Of a DNA stretch of 64,000 bases, positions 12,251 to 26,346 are shown in pieces. Position 1 is the first letter of the stretch; every line of letters starts with the position of its first letter. The stretch covers positions 186,001 through 250,000 of the forward strand of contig CAUJRU010000137.1 of the NCBI GenBank assembly GCA_963277665.1, written 5' to 3'. Below the pieces are notes generated by a model. That model had not been told where the DNA came from. It saw only the letters and a program-made list of their open reading frames with translations, and ran no database searches. A program made the position numbers and the translations under genes. Origin of the DNA: Viscum album (Eukaryota; Streptophyta; Magnoliopsida; Santalales; Viscaceae).

Positions 12251-13306
12251 ATAGTCACTGGACAAATGAACAAGCTTACCACATCAAAAACAATTTCCAA
12301 ATCCCATAAAATAATCTTTGAAATGTATATTAACGCGGTTCAAATATTTAAATGGTTGTTTCGTTGGCGGTATTGTTTAGTCTATACTGGTTTTCTTGGA
12401 TGTTGGTATGTTTTGAATCTTGAAATAGGTTGCAATAGACGTTAAGGTGCGGTGCATGGTTTGGTTTTTATTTTGAAATTTTTCTCTGTAATTGGTGTTA
12501 TGAGGTTGTGTCTGTGGAGGAATGGTTCTGTTGGTTCCCACTTACCATTAAAACTGGTTTTTTAATAAAAAAAATGGATTTTGGAATTCTCTAATAGTCC
12601 ATAAAAAATTTAGTGCATACCTAGCCAGTCTAGTGAATTTTTCTTTGTAATCATTCATGGAGTCTTTTTCATTTTTCTTCAACTCTATAAATTTTTTTTC
12701 ATTCCTAGTTTAATATCTTTAATAAAATAATTATCAAGAAAAATATCATTAAATATCATCAACTCCATGGAATCAATATAATAAATTTCCTTAATATTAT
12801 TAATCAATTACCATCATTGATTAGATTTACCTTAAAAAATAAAATATAAAGAATTAACTTTTGATGTTCCATACATCCCAAAACATAAAATATTCAATCT
12901 AGTGAATTTATACATCATTTATCTTTCACTAGGTCGAAAGATCTAAAACAATTCCTAGGGTATTGTTTAATTAAATGATATACTATAGACATATTCCTAT
13001 GAAAAGGTTTGATTTTTATATTTCATGGTTACACCATTAATATATTGTGTCAACTGTGTTTAAAATTTTACAAAATGATCTGTTCAAATCACTCTAGGTT
13101 TCTAATTTTGATGTTTATTAACCTCTTGATTCCTTCTTAATTCAAATGAACTATTTCCTTTACGTAAAACCATTCTGAACAGACATGTATTAGATGAAGT
13201 AACATGAAAAATCTCAAATACTATATCATGGTAATATAAACATAAATTATAGTCTATTTAAATTGTATTTTAACATTCTAATAACTTTTAATGATATCTA
13301 AACCTG
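12251..13306 (-). pseudogene. Chromovirus-like gag remnant with zinc knuckle
   Basis: At 12251-12292 the minus strand encodes CF, a stop, then CGKLVHLSSDY: a C-x2-C-x4-H-x4-C nucleocapsid knuckle whose last Cys is Tyr and whose usual Gly is Val. Upstream sequence to the primer site at 13307 should be the rest of gag, but stops and indels prevent a continuous reading. Confidence 0.6.
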
Positions 13307-13318
13307 GCTCTGATATCA
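13307..13318 (-). other. Primer binding site, tRNA-iMet type
   Basis: Minus strand TGATATCAGAGC, one base from the classic plant TGGTATCAGAGC primer site. It directly abuts the LTR edge at 13321. Confidence 0.7.
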
Positions 13319-15019
13319 AATATAATGACTTCTTACATTAATATCTTATAAATATGAGTTCAATATCATGTATTTCAAATTTTTTTCATTTCCATGATCA
13401 TTTGGGCTTATATTTTTAGATAATTGGAAAAATAATTACATAAAAATTGTACAATTCCCTAAAGTGGACATTTTTTCAACAAAAATTGGGCTTTATGTTT
13501 ACATCCCTATTTTATTCAATAATCTTTTGAGTCTTTTTAGATGCCCACAAATTCAAATGTTTGACATCAATATTGTTATAAATTATCCTTCTATACTATG
13601 AAAAATATTTAAAAAAATTACGATCATAAAATTCTCAATAAGGTACATAAAAAATAAAGGAATCTCATTAGTCGAGTGAAAACATGAAAACCCATGAAAA
13701 TATTTACCTTTTCCCAATAAAACACTGAGAAGATAAATAAAAAATTTCCACTTTTTAAAATAATAATTTTCTAAAATAAAACATTTTAGAACCCATTATT
13801 AGGTATTTTAAACCCTGAAGTTATCATGGGTTATGTGGGAAATCGTGAAAAATTTTATTTGAAAAAAAAAATATTTCACCTTTAAAAGTTCATGAATTTT
13901 CCTTACCTCATGGAATCAAAATATTTCCAAAAAACCCTTTTCGTAATGATAATATTGGTATCTTGGAGCATGATATTCATACCTCATGTTAACTCATATT
14001 TAACCCATGTAAAAATAACTGAATCTTGATTAATTATATAGTAGTAACTCACATGAATATCTCTCTAATTTTTAACCCTCAGAGACTAAATCATTAATCA
14101 ATGCATTAGAGAGAAATATTAGGCTCAACTATAATCATTAGATATATCAAGCTTACTCTTCATCATATATAATGTTCAAGTACTATATATTTAATAAAAA
14201 ATCTATAATATTTCACTTTTTCATTGTAAAAACCTTGAAAAAGTCATTTGAACCCATAAAGAAACACTTTCCATTTTTTCATAATCATTAGGATAACTAT
14301 CGTTTTTTTCTCTGAATACTATTAAAAGGTAAAAATTACCAAAAATGATGGAATAAGATAATTTATGAATAAAAATGTTATCTTTTATTGGAATATTTAT
14401 AATTAATAACATTTCTAAGGGTGGGAAAAGGTGATATATCCGTATATATTAAAAAAAATTCTTTTTTCACTTTTGTAAAAATTCAAAAAATAACCCATAC
14501 ATAAAATGATGAAAATATTTCTTTTTAAAGAATTATATAGAAATAAAAATATATGAAAAATGACCTTTATAAACCTTTTAATAATAAATAATAACATTAT
14601 TTAAAAAATTAAAATAACATCAACATGGAAGAAAAGGCGATGGAAGGAAACCATTAAAACAATATATTTAAGAGAAAGCCCCTTACCATAAGTCATGTAT
14701 AGATTCATATGATCTCTAAATTATAAATAATAAAATAATATTAGTTATTTAATTTCTTAATATCCTTTTTAATGTTCATTACGTTATCATTATTCCCTTT
14801 ATTTGATTTATTTCCATGTTTTATTTTTGTTACTAAAATGTTTAAGTTCAAGTTAATGTTTGGGGGTTATTTGGTTTATAACATCAAAGAAACATAGATG
14901 TGTTAAATGTGCTCAAATTTTTAATGGTTTAATTACCTAAATAATATCAAAAATTTTATAATTATAATATTTATAAATTAAATACACTTTTAAAACCAAC
15001 CATATAAGGCGGTAATGAA

Positions 15020-15440
15020 AAATGAATCTCAGCGTTTCATTTAGACGATAGTCTGTACGTATGAATAAAATATGTATTCATTTTTCTACTTGGAGGAACA
15101 TAAAGTATATAATATTTTAATTTTTAATAATTATAAAAATTTTATAAATTTCAAATTTATTCATTATTTCCATCTTGTGACCATCCTTGTACGGTGGAAA
15201 TGAAAAACAAATCACATCGCTTTGTGGTGGTGGTGGTACGCATGTATACACGAGTGACGTTATTAATTTCAAAAAGATGGAAGTGTAAAGAGTTAATTAA
15301 TATATTATATTAATTGAATAATAATTATTTAATAAATATCATATATATTAAATTGATAGATCATTTAACCAGTTATATGATCCGATGATGAAAAATAAAA
15401 CATGTCACCTCGTAGAGGTAGTAGTCCACACGCTCACATG
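15020..15440 (-). repeat. Three diverged hairpin modules in the beta LTR
   Basis: Copies near 15030, 15215 and 15395 share the layout of the modules at 47.4-47.8 kb: a left arm, a G-rich block (GACGATAGTCTG, GGTGGTGGTGG, AGAGGTAGTAG), a GTACG-like core and a right arm. For example, the first has TCTGTACGTATG. Spacing is about 185 bp. Confidence 0.55.
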
Positions 15441-15786
15441 ATTGAAGATTTAATTTCCCATAATATGGAAAATGAGAAGAAAAAAGGTCTCTCCATAAAC
15501 ATAATATAATTTAATTATATTAAGTATTATAATTTTATTATATTGTCAAGTTTAAATAATATTTAAAGGATATAAAATAAAAAATAAGCATGAAACACTC
15601 GATTAATAATTATACCTCTTATTTGGAAAAACTCCATTAGCTTACACCTTAACCCTTCTTAGGATAGACTTTTAGTGAGACTAGAACCTATAGGAAATGG
15701 GAAGGGATTTTCTTAAGGTATTTGGGAATTTATTGGTTGAGATAAATGGAATAATCTCTGTGAATAAGTTAAGAGATGAGGTGCCC

Positions 15787-15793
15787 TTTTATA
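15787..15793 (-). promoter_or_regulatory. TATA box of the beta LTR
   Basis: TATAAAA on the minus strand, followed by GGGCACC, in the same context as the TATA boxes at 48150 and 55547. Confidence 0.55.
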
Positions 15794-16870
15794 AGTTAGG
15801 GGATGAGTGGCACACATGTAAATACTAAACAAATCTAAATATACTAAAAGTATTTATCAAAGTAAAGTGTAACCATATTGAAAATTTTAAAATATAGGAT
15901 AAGTATAATTACAAATACACTCATAAAATCATATTTAAATATGATTTTATAATATTTTAAACCTTATCTCTTAGTTTCAACCCCATTATTGACTCTTGTA
16001 ACCATTATCGTGGTACCATAGTTCTACCAAGGTTACTATTCATAATGACCAAATTAGAAATTTAACATATTAGAAAATAACCTAATGATTAAAAATATTA
16101 AATAAATTTTACTATATTCTATTTCTATAATAGGTATAAATTAATTTTAATATAAATATGTAAACCACAATGAAAAGAGTTTTTAGAAAAATTCTCTTTT
16201 TGAAGAAAAAAATGATTTTATATCAAAATCAATTATAATGGTGATTCATATAGAATTAATTAATATTTTAGTAAAATGGGATCAATTTAACTTTAAAACC
16301 AATAAAAATATAATGTTATTTTAAAATACTTAAAAATAATGGATAATTTTTATAAAAATTAGAATTTTTCATTATTCACTAAAATAACAATATTTTTAGA
16401 AAAATTCAAAAATATATATATAATAATATTAATGTTATATGATTATTCTTGAAGTTAAATTTCTTTTATAAATTTAAAATTCTAAAATTTATAAATTTAT
16501 CTTTTAATTAAAACCATATAATACATGGAAAATAGTTTTGTTAAATAAAATTGTTCCTATTTCGATTAAAAAATTATATAATCATTTATAAAACTATGAT
16601 AACTATGAATCCATAAAAATTATTAATAATAAATCATAAGATTTATTTATTACTATGATTAAATAGGTTTTCACTGACTAAAACCACTAAATCTGAGTAT
16701 GAAATAAAAACTAAATTGCTAACATAAAAATATTGATTTTAACAAAGAATTACTACTTAAAGGGAAATAAGGAATTATAAGTTAATGGTATATAGTAAAA
16801 TAAATATAATTATAATTATTATATAATATTATAATAAATCTAAAAATATTATACATGAGGTTAGAGTGTG

Positions 16871-18295
16871 TTTGACCAATTAGAAGTCTATGGTAAGTTG
16901 ATTTTTAACTTAATTTTCTTTCATTGGCTTTTATTACTTCTCCATTAGCTATGTTATGTCAATATTATGTGTGTTTTGACTCATAATATTTTTATATGGT
17001 AGTTAAATTTATTTTATAAGGATTTTAATTTTTTCACATAATAACTTTTTTGATTAATTCTTACTTTAAATGTTATGATCTTTTAATGGGTTTTCATCTC
17101 AATTTTCGTCTACTGAGATATGCTTCATCTTAACCACTTGATTTCTTTTATGTTGTCTGTATAATTCCCATATTTTTGTTTCATCATAAGTTCAATGAAA
17201 TTAAAGGTATTTAAAATCCATATTAGGTTTTCTCATTCCATATTTTTTTAATTCAGATGTTATAAAATTTATAAGGGTTTCTCATATCAAATTTCTTTCT
17301 TTTAGGCATGTTTTGATTTATACACATATATTTATTTATATGGTGTATATACTACCTAGTTAATATATTATATCATAAATAACTCTATAATAATTTTATT
17401 TTATGTTCCTTCTCAATTTATTTCTTTCAAAGTAGTTTGATTTTATAATTTGGGTTGGGTTTTATTTAAAATCATTATTTTAAATGTTTTGTTGTTTTTT
17501 ACCCATATCTTTCTATTTAATATCCCTATTATTTATATCATTTCAAGAATTTTCTTATATATATTTTTAAATTCATTTCAAAATATATTTTACCTACTTT
17601 ATAAATGTTTGAAAAATAATCTTTTCAACATTTTCTACGCCAATAAATGTTGAATTTCATTAAAAAATTATGAAAATAATGTTTTTTAAAATTTACCACT
17701 TGACTATATTTTCCCATAATCATTACCATTATTCATTATTAATATTTATTTATAATAGTACATTTTTTAAGGAAAATAATATTCCAATTACTCTATTAAT
17801 TTTTAGTTTTTAAATATTACCAAATTGAATGTACTTTTATTCTTTTTTTAAGCATATTTTTAATGCTTCTATAAAATTATTTTTCATATATGTAAACATA
17901 ATTTAATGATAATTATGATTAACTAGGGATATTATTTAATGATACAATCCACCTTCTTTATCTATCTGTCTTGTGATGATGTTTTGTAAATACTTTCATT
18001 AAACTCATTCCTTTTCCATGATTTAATTAAGATATGAAGGAATGATGAATGCTCTTATATTATTATGGAATACATATGTAAGGATTATCATTATGTGATG
18101 TGTGGGTCTGTTATATCCCTACAATTCATTGGGTAATGTTTTATATCTCATGAGCGCAAATATTTACACTGGTAGTTATCCTAGGCCTAAAAGGGTACGT
18201 GGGTGATTATCTCAAGCCTAATGGGGTACATGATAGGTTAAACCAAGCATAAAAGGTTACACATGTAGTTATCTCATTCCTAAGAAGGTACATAG
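16871..18295 (+). mobile_element. Left part of a plus-strand gypsy 5' LTR (gamma), interrupted
   Basis: Around 18080-18165 the plus strand matches the U5 side of the array LTR read on the minus strand (ATTCATTGGGTAATG...ATATCTCATGAG against ATTGGGTAAAG...ATATCTTTTGAG). This marks a plus-strand LTR. It continues at 28375 after the copia insertion and ends at a primer site near 29047. The segment 16.9-18.0 kb is AT-rich with no gene; its assignment to this LTR is inference. Confidence 0.45.
18168..18295 (+). repeat. Degenerate ~32-bp minisatellite in the gamma LTR
   Basis: About four imperfect units of the type TTATCTCAAGCCTAATGGGG followed by TACATG, starting at the TTATCCTAGGCC variant. A further unit (TTATCTCAAGCCTACTG) lies at 28382, on the other side of the copia insertion, so the insertion split the array. 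Confidence 0.65.
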
Positions 18296-20064
18296 TAATG
18301 GTTTTGGGCACAGTGGAAGCATTGGATGGGGCATTCTAAACTCATATTTTTTTATAATCAATGATTAATCTGAGATTTACATGACTATAAATGTTGTGAT
18401 CAGTGGAATTGAATCAAATATTAATTGATGATTGAATAATGGGACCAAGATATAAGATCATATCATATTATTTATAATTAATTTAATCAATTAAAGAATT
18501 ACCTTTTGATGAAATATTTCTTCGTTGATGGGTCTGAAAAAGATCTCTACAACATACTATCATTGAGTTATAAGAATCAATATATAATTCTCATCCACGG
18601 TGATCCACTCATGTTCTAAAAACCTCTAACAACACCATATGAATCTATGGGAGCTAGCATGGTAGATCCTGCTATTTTCATCATTCACCTTTGATCACCC
18701 CAAGAATCACTTCAAGGAAGGGTTTTTATCACTCTATACTTGATAGTGGTGATGGAGGAGGGTCTCTCTTAGTTCTTCAGAGAATTCATGCAGTGGAATA
18801 CCTCTAGGGATTTGAGAGAATTCTCCCTGGTTATCCTTGTGAACAAAAAACATGAAATGTAAAGCCTTGAAAAATATAATTGGGTTTATATACTTATAGG
18901 GTTGGAAAATAATAATTGCACAAGTATCCCTTTATTATTTTTTTAATCCATACTGAACCCCAGGTCTATAAGCACAATAATATTATTATTATATCTTTTG
19001 AATGCACAAAGCTAGAAAATTAAATTAAATTATATTTATTTGAATAATATTTTATATATATTATTTCTCAGCATACCATCAAACATAGTCTATATTTCCT
19101 ACAAAATATTTATTTTTCCTTGAGTAATGACTATTTATTTATTTAATAAATATCAATCCATTATTCTCCAATAAATAAATAAATATTATCTTCACTAAAT
19201 AGAAAATAAATATTTATTAAATATTATAATCGAAAAATATTATCTCATATAATTGGTGATAGAATACTTGTGGTTAGAAAAACATGAATAATTATTAATC
19301 AATTTATCCCGATATCTCTAATCAAGAAGGTTGCATGTTGGCTCCATCAACCTATGTGCTAAATGTATCTTTCTTTAAATTTATAGAAATTTAACATTCC
19401 TATAGAACACTATGGACATGGATTTTTTTAGGCTATATAATTTCAACAAAATATCCTAAGATATCAACTTCTGTTAAAAAAATAAGGTGCAAATAATTTC
19501 TCATATTATTTATTAATGTAGTATTATTCATGATGCACCCAATGTATCCCAATTCACTATAAACATATGCCTTTAAAATTTTCATCAATAAATCAAATTA
19601 CATGAATCATAATATCCATTAATAATAGTATTAAATTCTAAGGAACAATATACATGTATACAGATAGGTACACCCAATGACACATATAAATATGGATTGC
19701 TTATAGGTGGGTCTCATTCTTATAATCACTTACACAGGAAATTACCAAAGGTGTGCACCATAATAATGTGCCTCAAAGTCCTATGAGTATCCACCCTAGA
19801 TAGCCTATATAATTTTCCCTAAAATTATTTCTTTCGACTATAGAATATATATTTAAGAATATTTTTTTGGAACTTCTAGGTTCTCATCATAATGAGGAAC
19901 TTCTATGAACTTTTAGTGTGAAAAATACTCTTAGGACATTATCACATGCTATGTTATACATAATAATAATCATGACGTGATAAGTATTTTATGTATTTTC
20001 ATTACTATGAATATAGGTAATCATAAATTACATATAATATGGTTCTAGCGAACCAACTCCAATA
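18296..20064 (-). repeat. 3' LTR of the Angela-like copia element
   Basis: Aligns by eye with 26347-28374 from CATTGGATGGGGC (18320) onward. It is about 259 bp shorter, mainly because about 240 bp present near 27.37-27.6 kb is missing here. The terminal TG/CA are mutated (TAATGG...CCAATA). Multiple substitutions show an old insertion. Confidence 0.8.
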
Positions 20065-21650
20065 GGATCCCATTTTCACTAGAGCCAACTACTAACAACC
20101 TTCAGTATGCTAGCTCTCACATGATACTCATTCTTCTAATGATATAATGATTTAATAAAAGGGTCCAATATATTTTTTTCCATGTAAAATTTGTTTACTA
20201 TAAGTTTACCCCTATGAGAAAATACCTCAAGATATGATACTTTCAGAGTATGTTCTTTGTTTGATGGTGTTGGTTGGGATCGTTTGCAAGAGACACTGAT
20301 GGAGTACTATCATAATACAATGCGATAGGGTCTTTACTGATAGTTACCACTTAAATATCCTTGAAAAAATTCATATCCAAATGGATTTTTTTGATGTAGC
20401 ATAATCTACTATATAATCAGTATCTAATGTAGAATCAGTGATAACTGACTACTTCAAACTCTTCCTACTCATAGCTCCTCCATTAAGACTAAACACATAT
20501 CTTGACTATGAATTCAGATCATTCTGATCTATTTGAAAACTAAAATCACTAAAACCCCTGATGACCATCTCCTCGTATCCTCCACACACCAAAAACATAT
20601 CCTTAGTTCTTCTCAGTAACCTAAGGATTACTTTAATAGTATACCAATGTTTTTCACCTGGAATAAGATTGATATATTCCTACCATGATCAATGTGTTTG
20701 AAACATTAAATCTAGTACAAAACATGGAATAAATTATTGATCCTATTATTTAATATTATGGGATCCTACTCGTTCTCTATTTCTCCTATTGTGTCTGAGG
20801 ATACATTTTCATGGAAAGATGTATACCATGTGAAACTAGAACCAATTTCCACTTAGATTTTTCTATACTAAATTTATTTAGTATATCTTTAATTTAAATA
20901 ACTTTAATTATTCCAAATATCCTCTTGAATCTATAATGAATGATCTTGATCCCTGGAATATAAGTTGATTCACCTAAGTCCTTTATAGATAAACACTTGT
21001 TTAACCGGTCTTTAACATACTATAAGAATAGTATAAAATTTCCAATAAGTTATATGTCATAAACATATACTACTAGGATAAAAATATCATTCCACTAAAT
21101 TACTTGTAAACACATAACTCACACTCATTTTTAATGAAACCAAAATCTATTATAGCTTCAAAAACTAAATGTTCCATAACCTAGATACTTTCGTCAATCT
21201 ATAAATGGATCTCTATAACTTTTATATTCTATTGGGATCACTTGGAGTAAAAAAGTCCTCCATTTTTGTCATGTATACATATTCTTTAAGTTTCCAATTA
21301 AGGATATATGTTTTTAAATCTATCAACAAAATTTCATATCCATGCTATGATACTATATAAAATAGAATTTCAATGGATTTAAACATGGTAACTGGAGAAA
21401 CATTTTATCATATTCAATGCCTTGATGTTGTTTAAACCCTTTATCCACTAGACATTATTTATAGGTACTTACTTTACCCTCTATGTAAAGTTTTCTCTTG
21501 AATACCCATTTTGACCCAATAGGATTTATATCAACTGGCAGATCGACCAGAACCCAAAATTTGTTCTCAGACATGGAATCCATTTCAAAATTCATGGATT
21601 CTCTCCATATTGCATCTCATGGGATCTATATTTCCTCTTTATAAGATATA
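20065..21650 (-). pseudogene. Copia reverse transcriptase-RNase H, inactive
   Basis: Around 21480-21600 the minus strand reads MDSMSENKFWVLVDLP, then INPIGSKWVFKRK, the standard copia RT entry motif (ExNxxWxLVxxPxGxxPIGxKWVFKxK). The catalytic YVDD box at 21056-21067 reads YVYD: the first catalytic Asp is Tyr, and a stop follows two codons later. Around 20575-20640, VILRLLRRTKDMFLV matches the segment between RT and RNase H of Angela/Tork elements. Many stops and frameshifts separate these pieces. Confidence 0.85.
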
Positions 21651-22049
21651 GTTTTATTATATTCAATTAATAATCAATCACTATATTAAGTGACTAGAAA
21701 ATCATATCTCTCTTATTCCCTTACCTATCTTGTGATCCAACATAGTACTTGTGTTTTAGGAACAACTTATTCCATGAGGACCTATAGAATATGTTCATTT
21801 TCAAACTCTTATATATCTTGAGCATATACTTTATTGAATTCAATATTTCCCCCACAATCATCCTTGAGGACGTTATCCCTCTAAAAAAAGCGATCTTGTT
21901 TGGATAATTTCGATTTATTGTATGAGAGGGTGTGTAGGTAATATCACTTTGTTTCCTTATAATACCCTATAAAGATACACCTTTTTACCCAGGGTGTTTT
22001 TTTTATTATATGATAAAGAATTAAAAAACTCTTTGCAACCCCATACACA

Positions 22050-22640
22050 TGTATAAGAAAAAACTAGTTTATTTCCACGCTATAACTCAAAGGTAATTTC
22101 ATTTACCTCTTTAATTGGTATTCAGTTTATTGTGTATGCTTCATTTTGTGATGCATATACCCAAAATTATAAAGTAATATCTACGTGACTCATCATACAC
22201 CTTACAATGTCTTGTAAGGAATATTTCCTCCTTCCACTAACATCATTCTATTATGGTTTGTAAGGTGGAGTGAGTTGAGATATAATACCAAACCCTTATA
22301 GGAAGTCAATAAACTCTTGGTTAATATATTCACCAACTTGATATAATTGAAGCTTCTTTATCTTTTTTTCAAGTAGATTCTATAATTCATTCTTGAGTTA
22401 TTCGAATATATCAAAGGGATTGGGGTTATACCTCATCAAGTATACATAATCATATCTACTCACTTCATCAGTAAAAGATATAAAGTAAGAATACCCACCC
22501 CTAGATTCTATTGTAATTGGTCCACATATATCAATGTGTACCAATCCTAGAATCCCTATGACTCTTTAACCATGTCCACCAAATGGTTGTTTGATCATTT
22601 TTCCTTGTAAACATGAATGACATCATTTTAGAGGTTTTAG
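22050..22640 (-). pseudogene. Copia integrase core, inactive
   Basis: Minus strand: GLVHIDICGPIT, then GGYSYFISFTDEVSRYDYV, then YINQEFIDF and SQLTPPYKP, the rve integrase core in order. The first catalytic Asp (HIDICG) is kept. The usual RSDRGGEY reads LYQVGEY, so the second Asp is gone, and the NGVSERRN-type motif reads NDVSGRR, so the catalytic Glu is Gly. Stops lie between the pieces. The enzyme would be dead even without them. Confidence 0.85.
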
Positions 22641-23192
22641 CTCAATAGAGTCTAAATAACCATATTGATGGATATTTTTCCAATGCTTCTCATTTACATG
22701 ACCATGAAAGTGATGTTATAGCTAAGTGTTATATGAATCATACAAACATGATTCATTATCAATTTCCAATACTTGGTTTTCATAATTTAATACATCAATA
22801 CCATTATATTAATGTTTCATATCATATTATATGTAGTATTTATAAAAGAAAAAACTTGTATTTCTAAACATGAAAATAAAACCATTTTTATATAGGTAAG
22901 ATATAGAAATTATGCTCTTGGTAATAGTTGGTACATAATAACAATCTCTTAAAACCAATATCATTCATGTTGGAAATTAAAGGTGGTAGTCTCTGATGGA
23001 TACAGTAGCCTGCCTCACACCATTTTCATCTTTTAAATACTCTTATACTCTAGTAATCTTTCAAAATATACTTGGTTAATACATTTGGATATATATGTGA
23101 GAACAATAAGTTATATCTTATACCCAATGTGTAGATATGAAAAGATTACACTTGATAATGAATGAAGATTTTGATTCCCTATTTTTTTGGGT

Positions 23193-23700
23193 GCATTCCA
23201 TCATCCAATGACCTTGCTTGCCACATGAAAAACAGACTTCTTCCTTTTCCTTTATCTACATTTGGATATTCCTCATCTTGGAAGGATGGTTCTTGGGATT
23301 TTTAGACTTTTTATGAGTCTCGGGATCCTTTTCCTTCTTATTCCATCTCTTATTCACTATAAGACTGTAGGTTTCTTATGCCCCATGTAACTTTCCACTT
23401 CATAAATTATTTTAAAATGTTCTAAAATACTATTCTCATTATTAATCATTTTATAATTAACAATAAAAATGGATAAGGAACTGGGTAATGAGTAGATATA
23501 TATGCACAAATCATTTGGGAATTTAATCCCTAAGATGTATAAGCATTCAATATAGCCAATAATATTGACTACATGAGGCCCATTTAAAACTGACACACCA
23601 TGATTGGTTGTTAACATAGAATTAGATATCTTGTATACCTCTTGTCTCACCTTCTCTTAATATAGATCAAAAAGGAAAGACATCATGTTATAGGCATCCA
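23193..23700 (-). pseudogene. Copia gag with intact zinc knuckle
   Basis: The minus frame 23650-23357 contains IKFPNDLCIYIYSLPSSLSI and IVNYKMINNENSI, the UBN2-type copia Gag segment (consensus LPxSYxxFVxNYxMxN). Downstream at 23193-23234, a perfect nucleocapsid knuckle reads CFSCGKQGHWMMEC (C-x2-C-x4-H-x4-C). Gag forms the particle and the knuckle binds the RNA. The frame upstream of 23650 breaks down. Confidence 0.82.
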
Positions 23701-23999
23701 TGTCCTAATATTTCTTTATAAGCTCATTGTTCAAGGATGATATCATGAAACACTGAATATTGTTTGCATCATTTAAATTTTTCTCAAAGAGATATAACTC
23801 TTACTCACTATCCTCTTTACCAAGAACCTGAGAAATAGGTTCTTCAACGTATTTAGATTTCTTTCATGAATTAGGATAACACATAAGTGCCTTTTACACT
23901 CTGTAAAATTTGTTCCGATGAGAAGTTTCAAATATGGATCATAGTTATATGTTTAAAGTCATATTTATTATCATTTATAAAAATAATATTAGAAAAAAC

Positions 24000-26334
24000 A
24001 TAGTATTTATCTGATCAAAAATAGATAAATACATATTATATTATATTAATTAATCTCCCACAATTTTATCACAACCCAATAGACCTTTCCATTAGCTTTA
24101 GAATATCCATTTTCTTGGATATTCGAGTGGAAAGGATCCATATTCCTCTTCTCATCACCCCACCTTAGTCTAGTCAAGCAATTTAAAGTGTTTTAGCTAG
24201 GAATTACAAATTCCAACTCCATTAAATCACAATTCCTTGATATTTGGAGTGGACAACCCAATCCTCAAATCCTCAAATTGGATTTCCTCAAACTTTACAT
24301 CTTAGTTATAAGAAGTCATAATTTGGAAGTAAACACTTGATGTGAAGTAAGTTATGTAAACCCAAAATGTCATGTTAGAATTCCCTAATAATTGAAAGCA
24401 CTTCATATTTGTTTTTTCATGCACATTGAACTTTGGTTTGATTTTAAATTAAGTATTGGATGTATATACTAACTTAATATATATAATTGAGGAAATTTTA
24501 ATCATTATTCATAAATTTCTAATTTTTATCTTTATTACATGATAATTAATATTAATTGGATTTACTTATGTGATTAACCATGTATTAGATAATGTCTATG
24601 CATAATATAATTTATTTTAGTTCTATATTGAATTCTAGATAATTCATTAATTAATTTGATCATGACTGAACATCCATAATGAAATTAACCATGCACATGA
24701 CATAAATAAAATAATAAATTGGTATGATCATGATATTTTACCAATGGATAGTTTATCTATCAGATTATAAACTAATCATCAACCTAGGGGGAAATACATT
24801 AAACCATGAAATGGTATGTGTTGATTGTTTCCACCTATCCACCTATGTATCTCTCTTAGATTGGTTTCTTCTTGACACCAAACCAGAACTGCCTCTACTA
24901 TATTGGGAGATCAATCCATTCAATATGATTTTACTCACATGAAAGTGAGGATAACCAAAGGATTGGTTTAGGGGTTTACAAAAAATAAAACATGCGCTCA
25001 TAGAACCTTTCTTAATGGGAGGAGAGATAACACATAGTCCATATATTTAATTAAATAATAAATTAAAAGAAACAAATCACATACAAAGGTATCACCTATT
25101 TTCATTATCATCCATATACATACAATTAATTATGAATTTAATAAAATATAATTAAATTCTAATAATTTTTATTTAAGATAAATTGTGCTTGAATCAATTA
25201 ATTATCTTAATTAATTAATCAATTAATTTATCTTAATTCTCATACCAATTTTTCTTGAGATTATAATCCATCATAATTTTAAATAAATTAAATTTATTTA
25301 TTTAAAATAAATAGTGTTGAAAAATATACCTTGGAGGTAACACTGTGATACCCAACTGAACTACCCAATGTGTATTGTATTCATATATTGTTTTTTCATG
25401 TGATATGTGAAATACATGAATTAACAAATAATTTGATGGAATATAATTTCCAATTAATTAACCCACAAAAAACATAGAATTTATGTAGCGGGTTATGTTT
25501 CAATGAACATAGAGTAATGACTACTGTGAATTATACACGATATGTAGTTTCAAAAATTAAACAAAAATTAATTAGAAATTTAATATATATATATATATAT
25601 AACATGTTTCATGGTGTGTAATATCAAATTAATTTCTAAAAAAACACATGTTGATAAGGTTTAAGTAGAATAATAAATTAATTTTTAATTATTTATAATT
25701 TGGTAATATACATGGAAACTACAATCAAGCTACATGGTGTGTGTATATATCACCATATAACTGTGTAACATGCTTATGGAATTGATGGGTAATCATGCCA
25801 TAAAAATAATGGAGTACTCATCATTTACATGGGATACATGGTGTTTGGTATCTGAGTTACATAGTAAACAATCCTCTAAGTCGTGTAAGAGAATACACAA
25901 CCCATATTTGACTAATGGTTACACATAGTGTATGGATGTTACACTGTATGTAGTCCATATGACTATGCACTAGTCAGGTCTGTTCGACATATGGTGTATT
26001 TAAATGTACACATCATGTAATAAATTCACAAGGCTTAGATTAAATATGAATTTATTATTAGTGCATTTGACATGGATACACGGTGTGTACCAACGGGATA
26101 CATGGTGTGTAATCTTGTGTTTACCATCCAAAATTATTAGCACCTTCAAATGAGTAATCAGAATTTATTTTGTTCATAAAATTAAACAATTTGATTATAT
26201 TTCTTATAACAAAGTGGAAGAAGAGAGTAATTCATGATTTGGATTAAATAATGATTAAAATGGAATTAAAAACTAATGATAAATGTGTAAATAAATCAAT
26301 TATATATAAAAAATTATAAATAATTTTTTGACCC
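24000..26334 (-). other. Leader / 5' gag region of the Angela-like element with a repeated short motif
   Basis: About 2.3 kb between recognisable gag and the primer site, without identifiable protein. The part nearest the LTR (25600-26120) carries about seven scattered copies of a CATGGTGTGTA-like word (near 25606, 25735, 25841, 25925, 25989, 26081 and 26100). Angela elements typically have long untranslated leaders. Confidence 0.5.
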
Positions 26335-26345
26335 CTCTCATACCA
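26335..26345 (-). other. Primer binding site, tRNA-iMet type (Angela-like element)
   Basis: Minus strand TGGTATGAGAG, one base from TGGTATCAGAG, directly next to the right LTR. Confidence 0.75.
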
Positions 26346-26346
26346 C

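Larger units (their letters stand above)
13321..16870 (-). mobile_element. Gypsy 5' LTR (copy beta), long-LTR family relative
   Basis: The LTR starts just outside the primer site (TATAATGACTTC, a mutated TGTAACGAC-style edge). It shares ordered blocks with the 45.8-50.4 kb LTR: the hairpin modules (15.0-15.44 kb), the leader (ACCTCTTATTTGG near 15617) and the TATA block GTGCCCTTTTATAAG (15781). A possible end is TTAGAGTGTG near 16863. It is more diverged than the array LTRs. The far boundary is the weakest part of this call. Confidence 0.55.

Noticed and set aside
17450..17653. 67-codon Phe/Ile-rich frame resembling a membrane protein
   Set aside because: AT-rich composition gives Phe/Ile/Leu codons by default; no supporting motif, and it lies in LTR-derived DNA.
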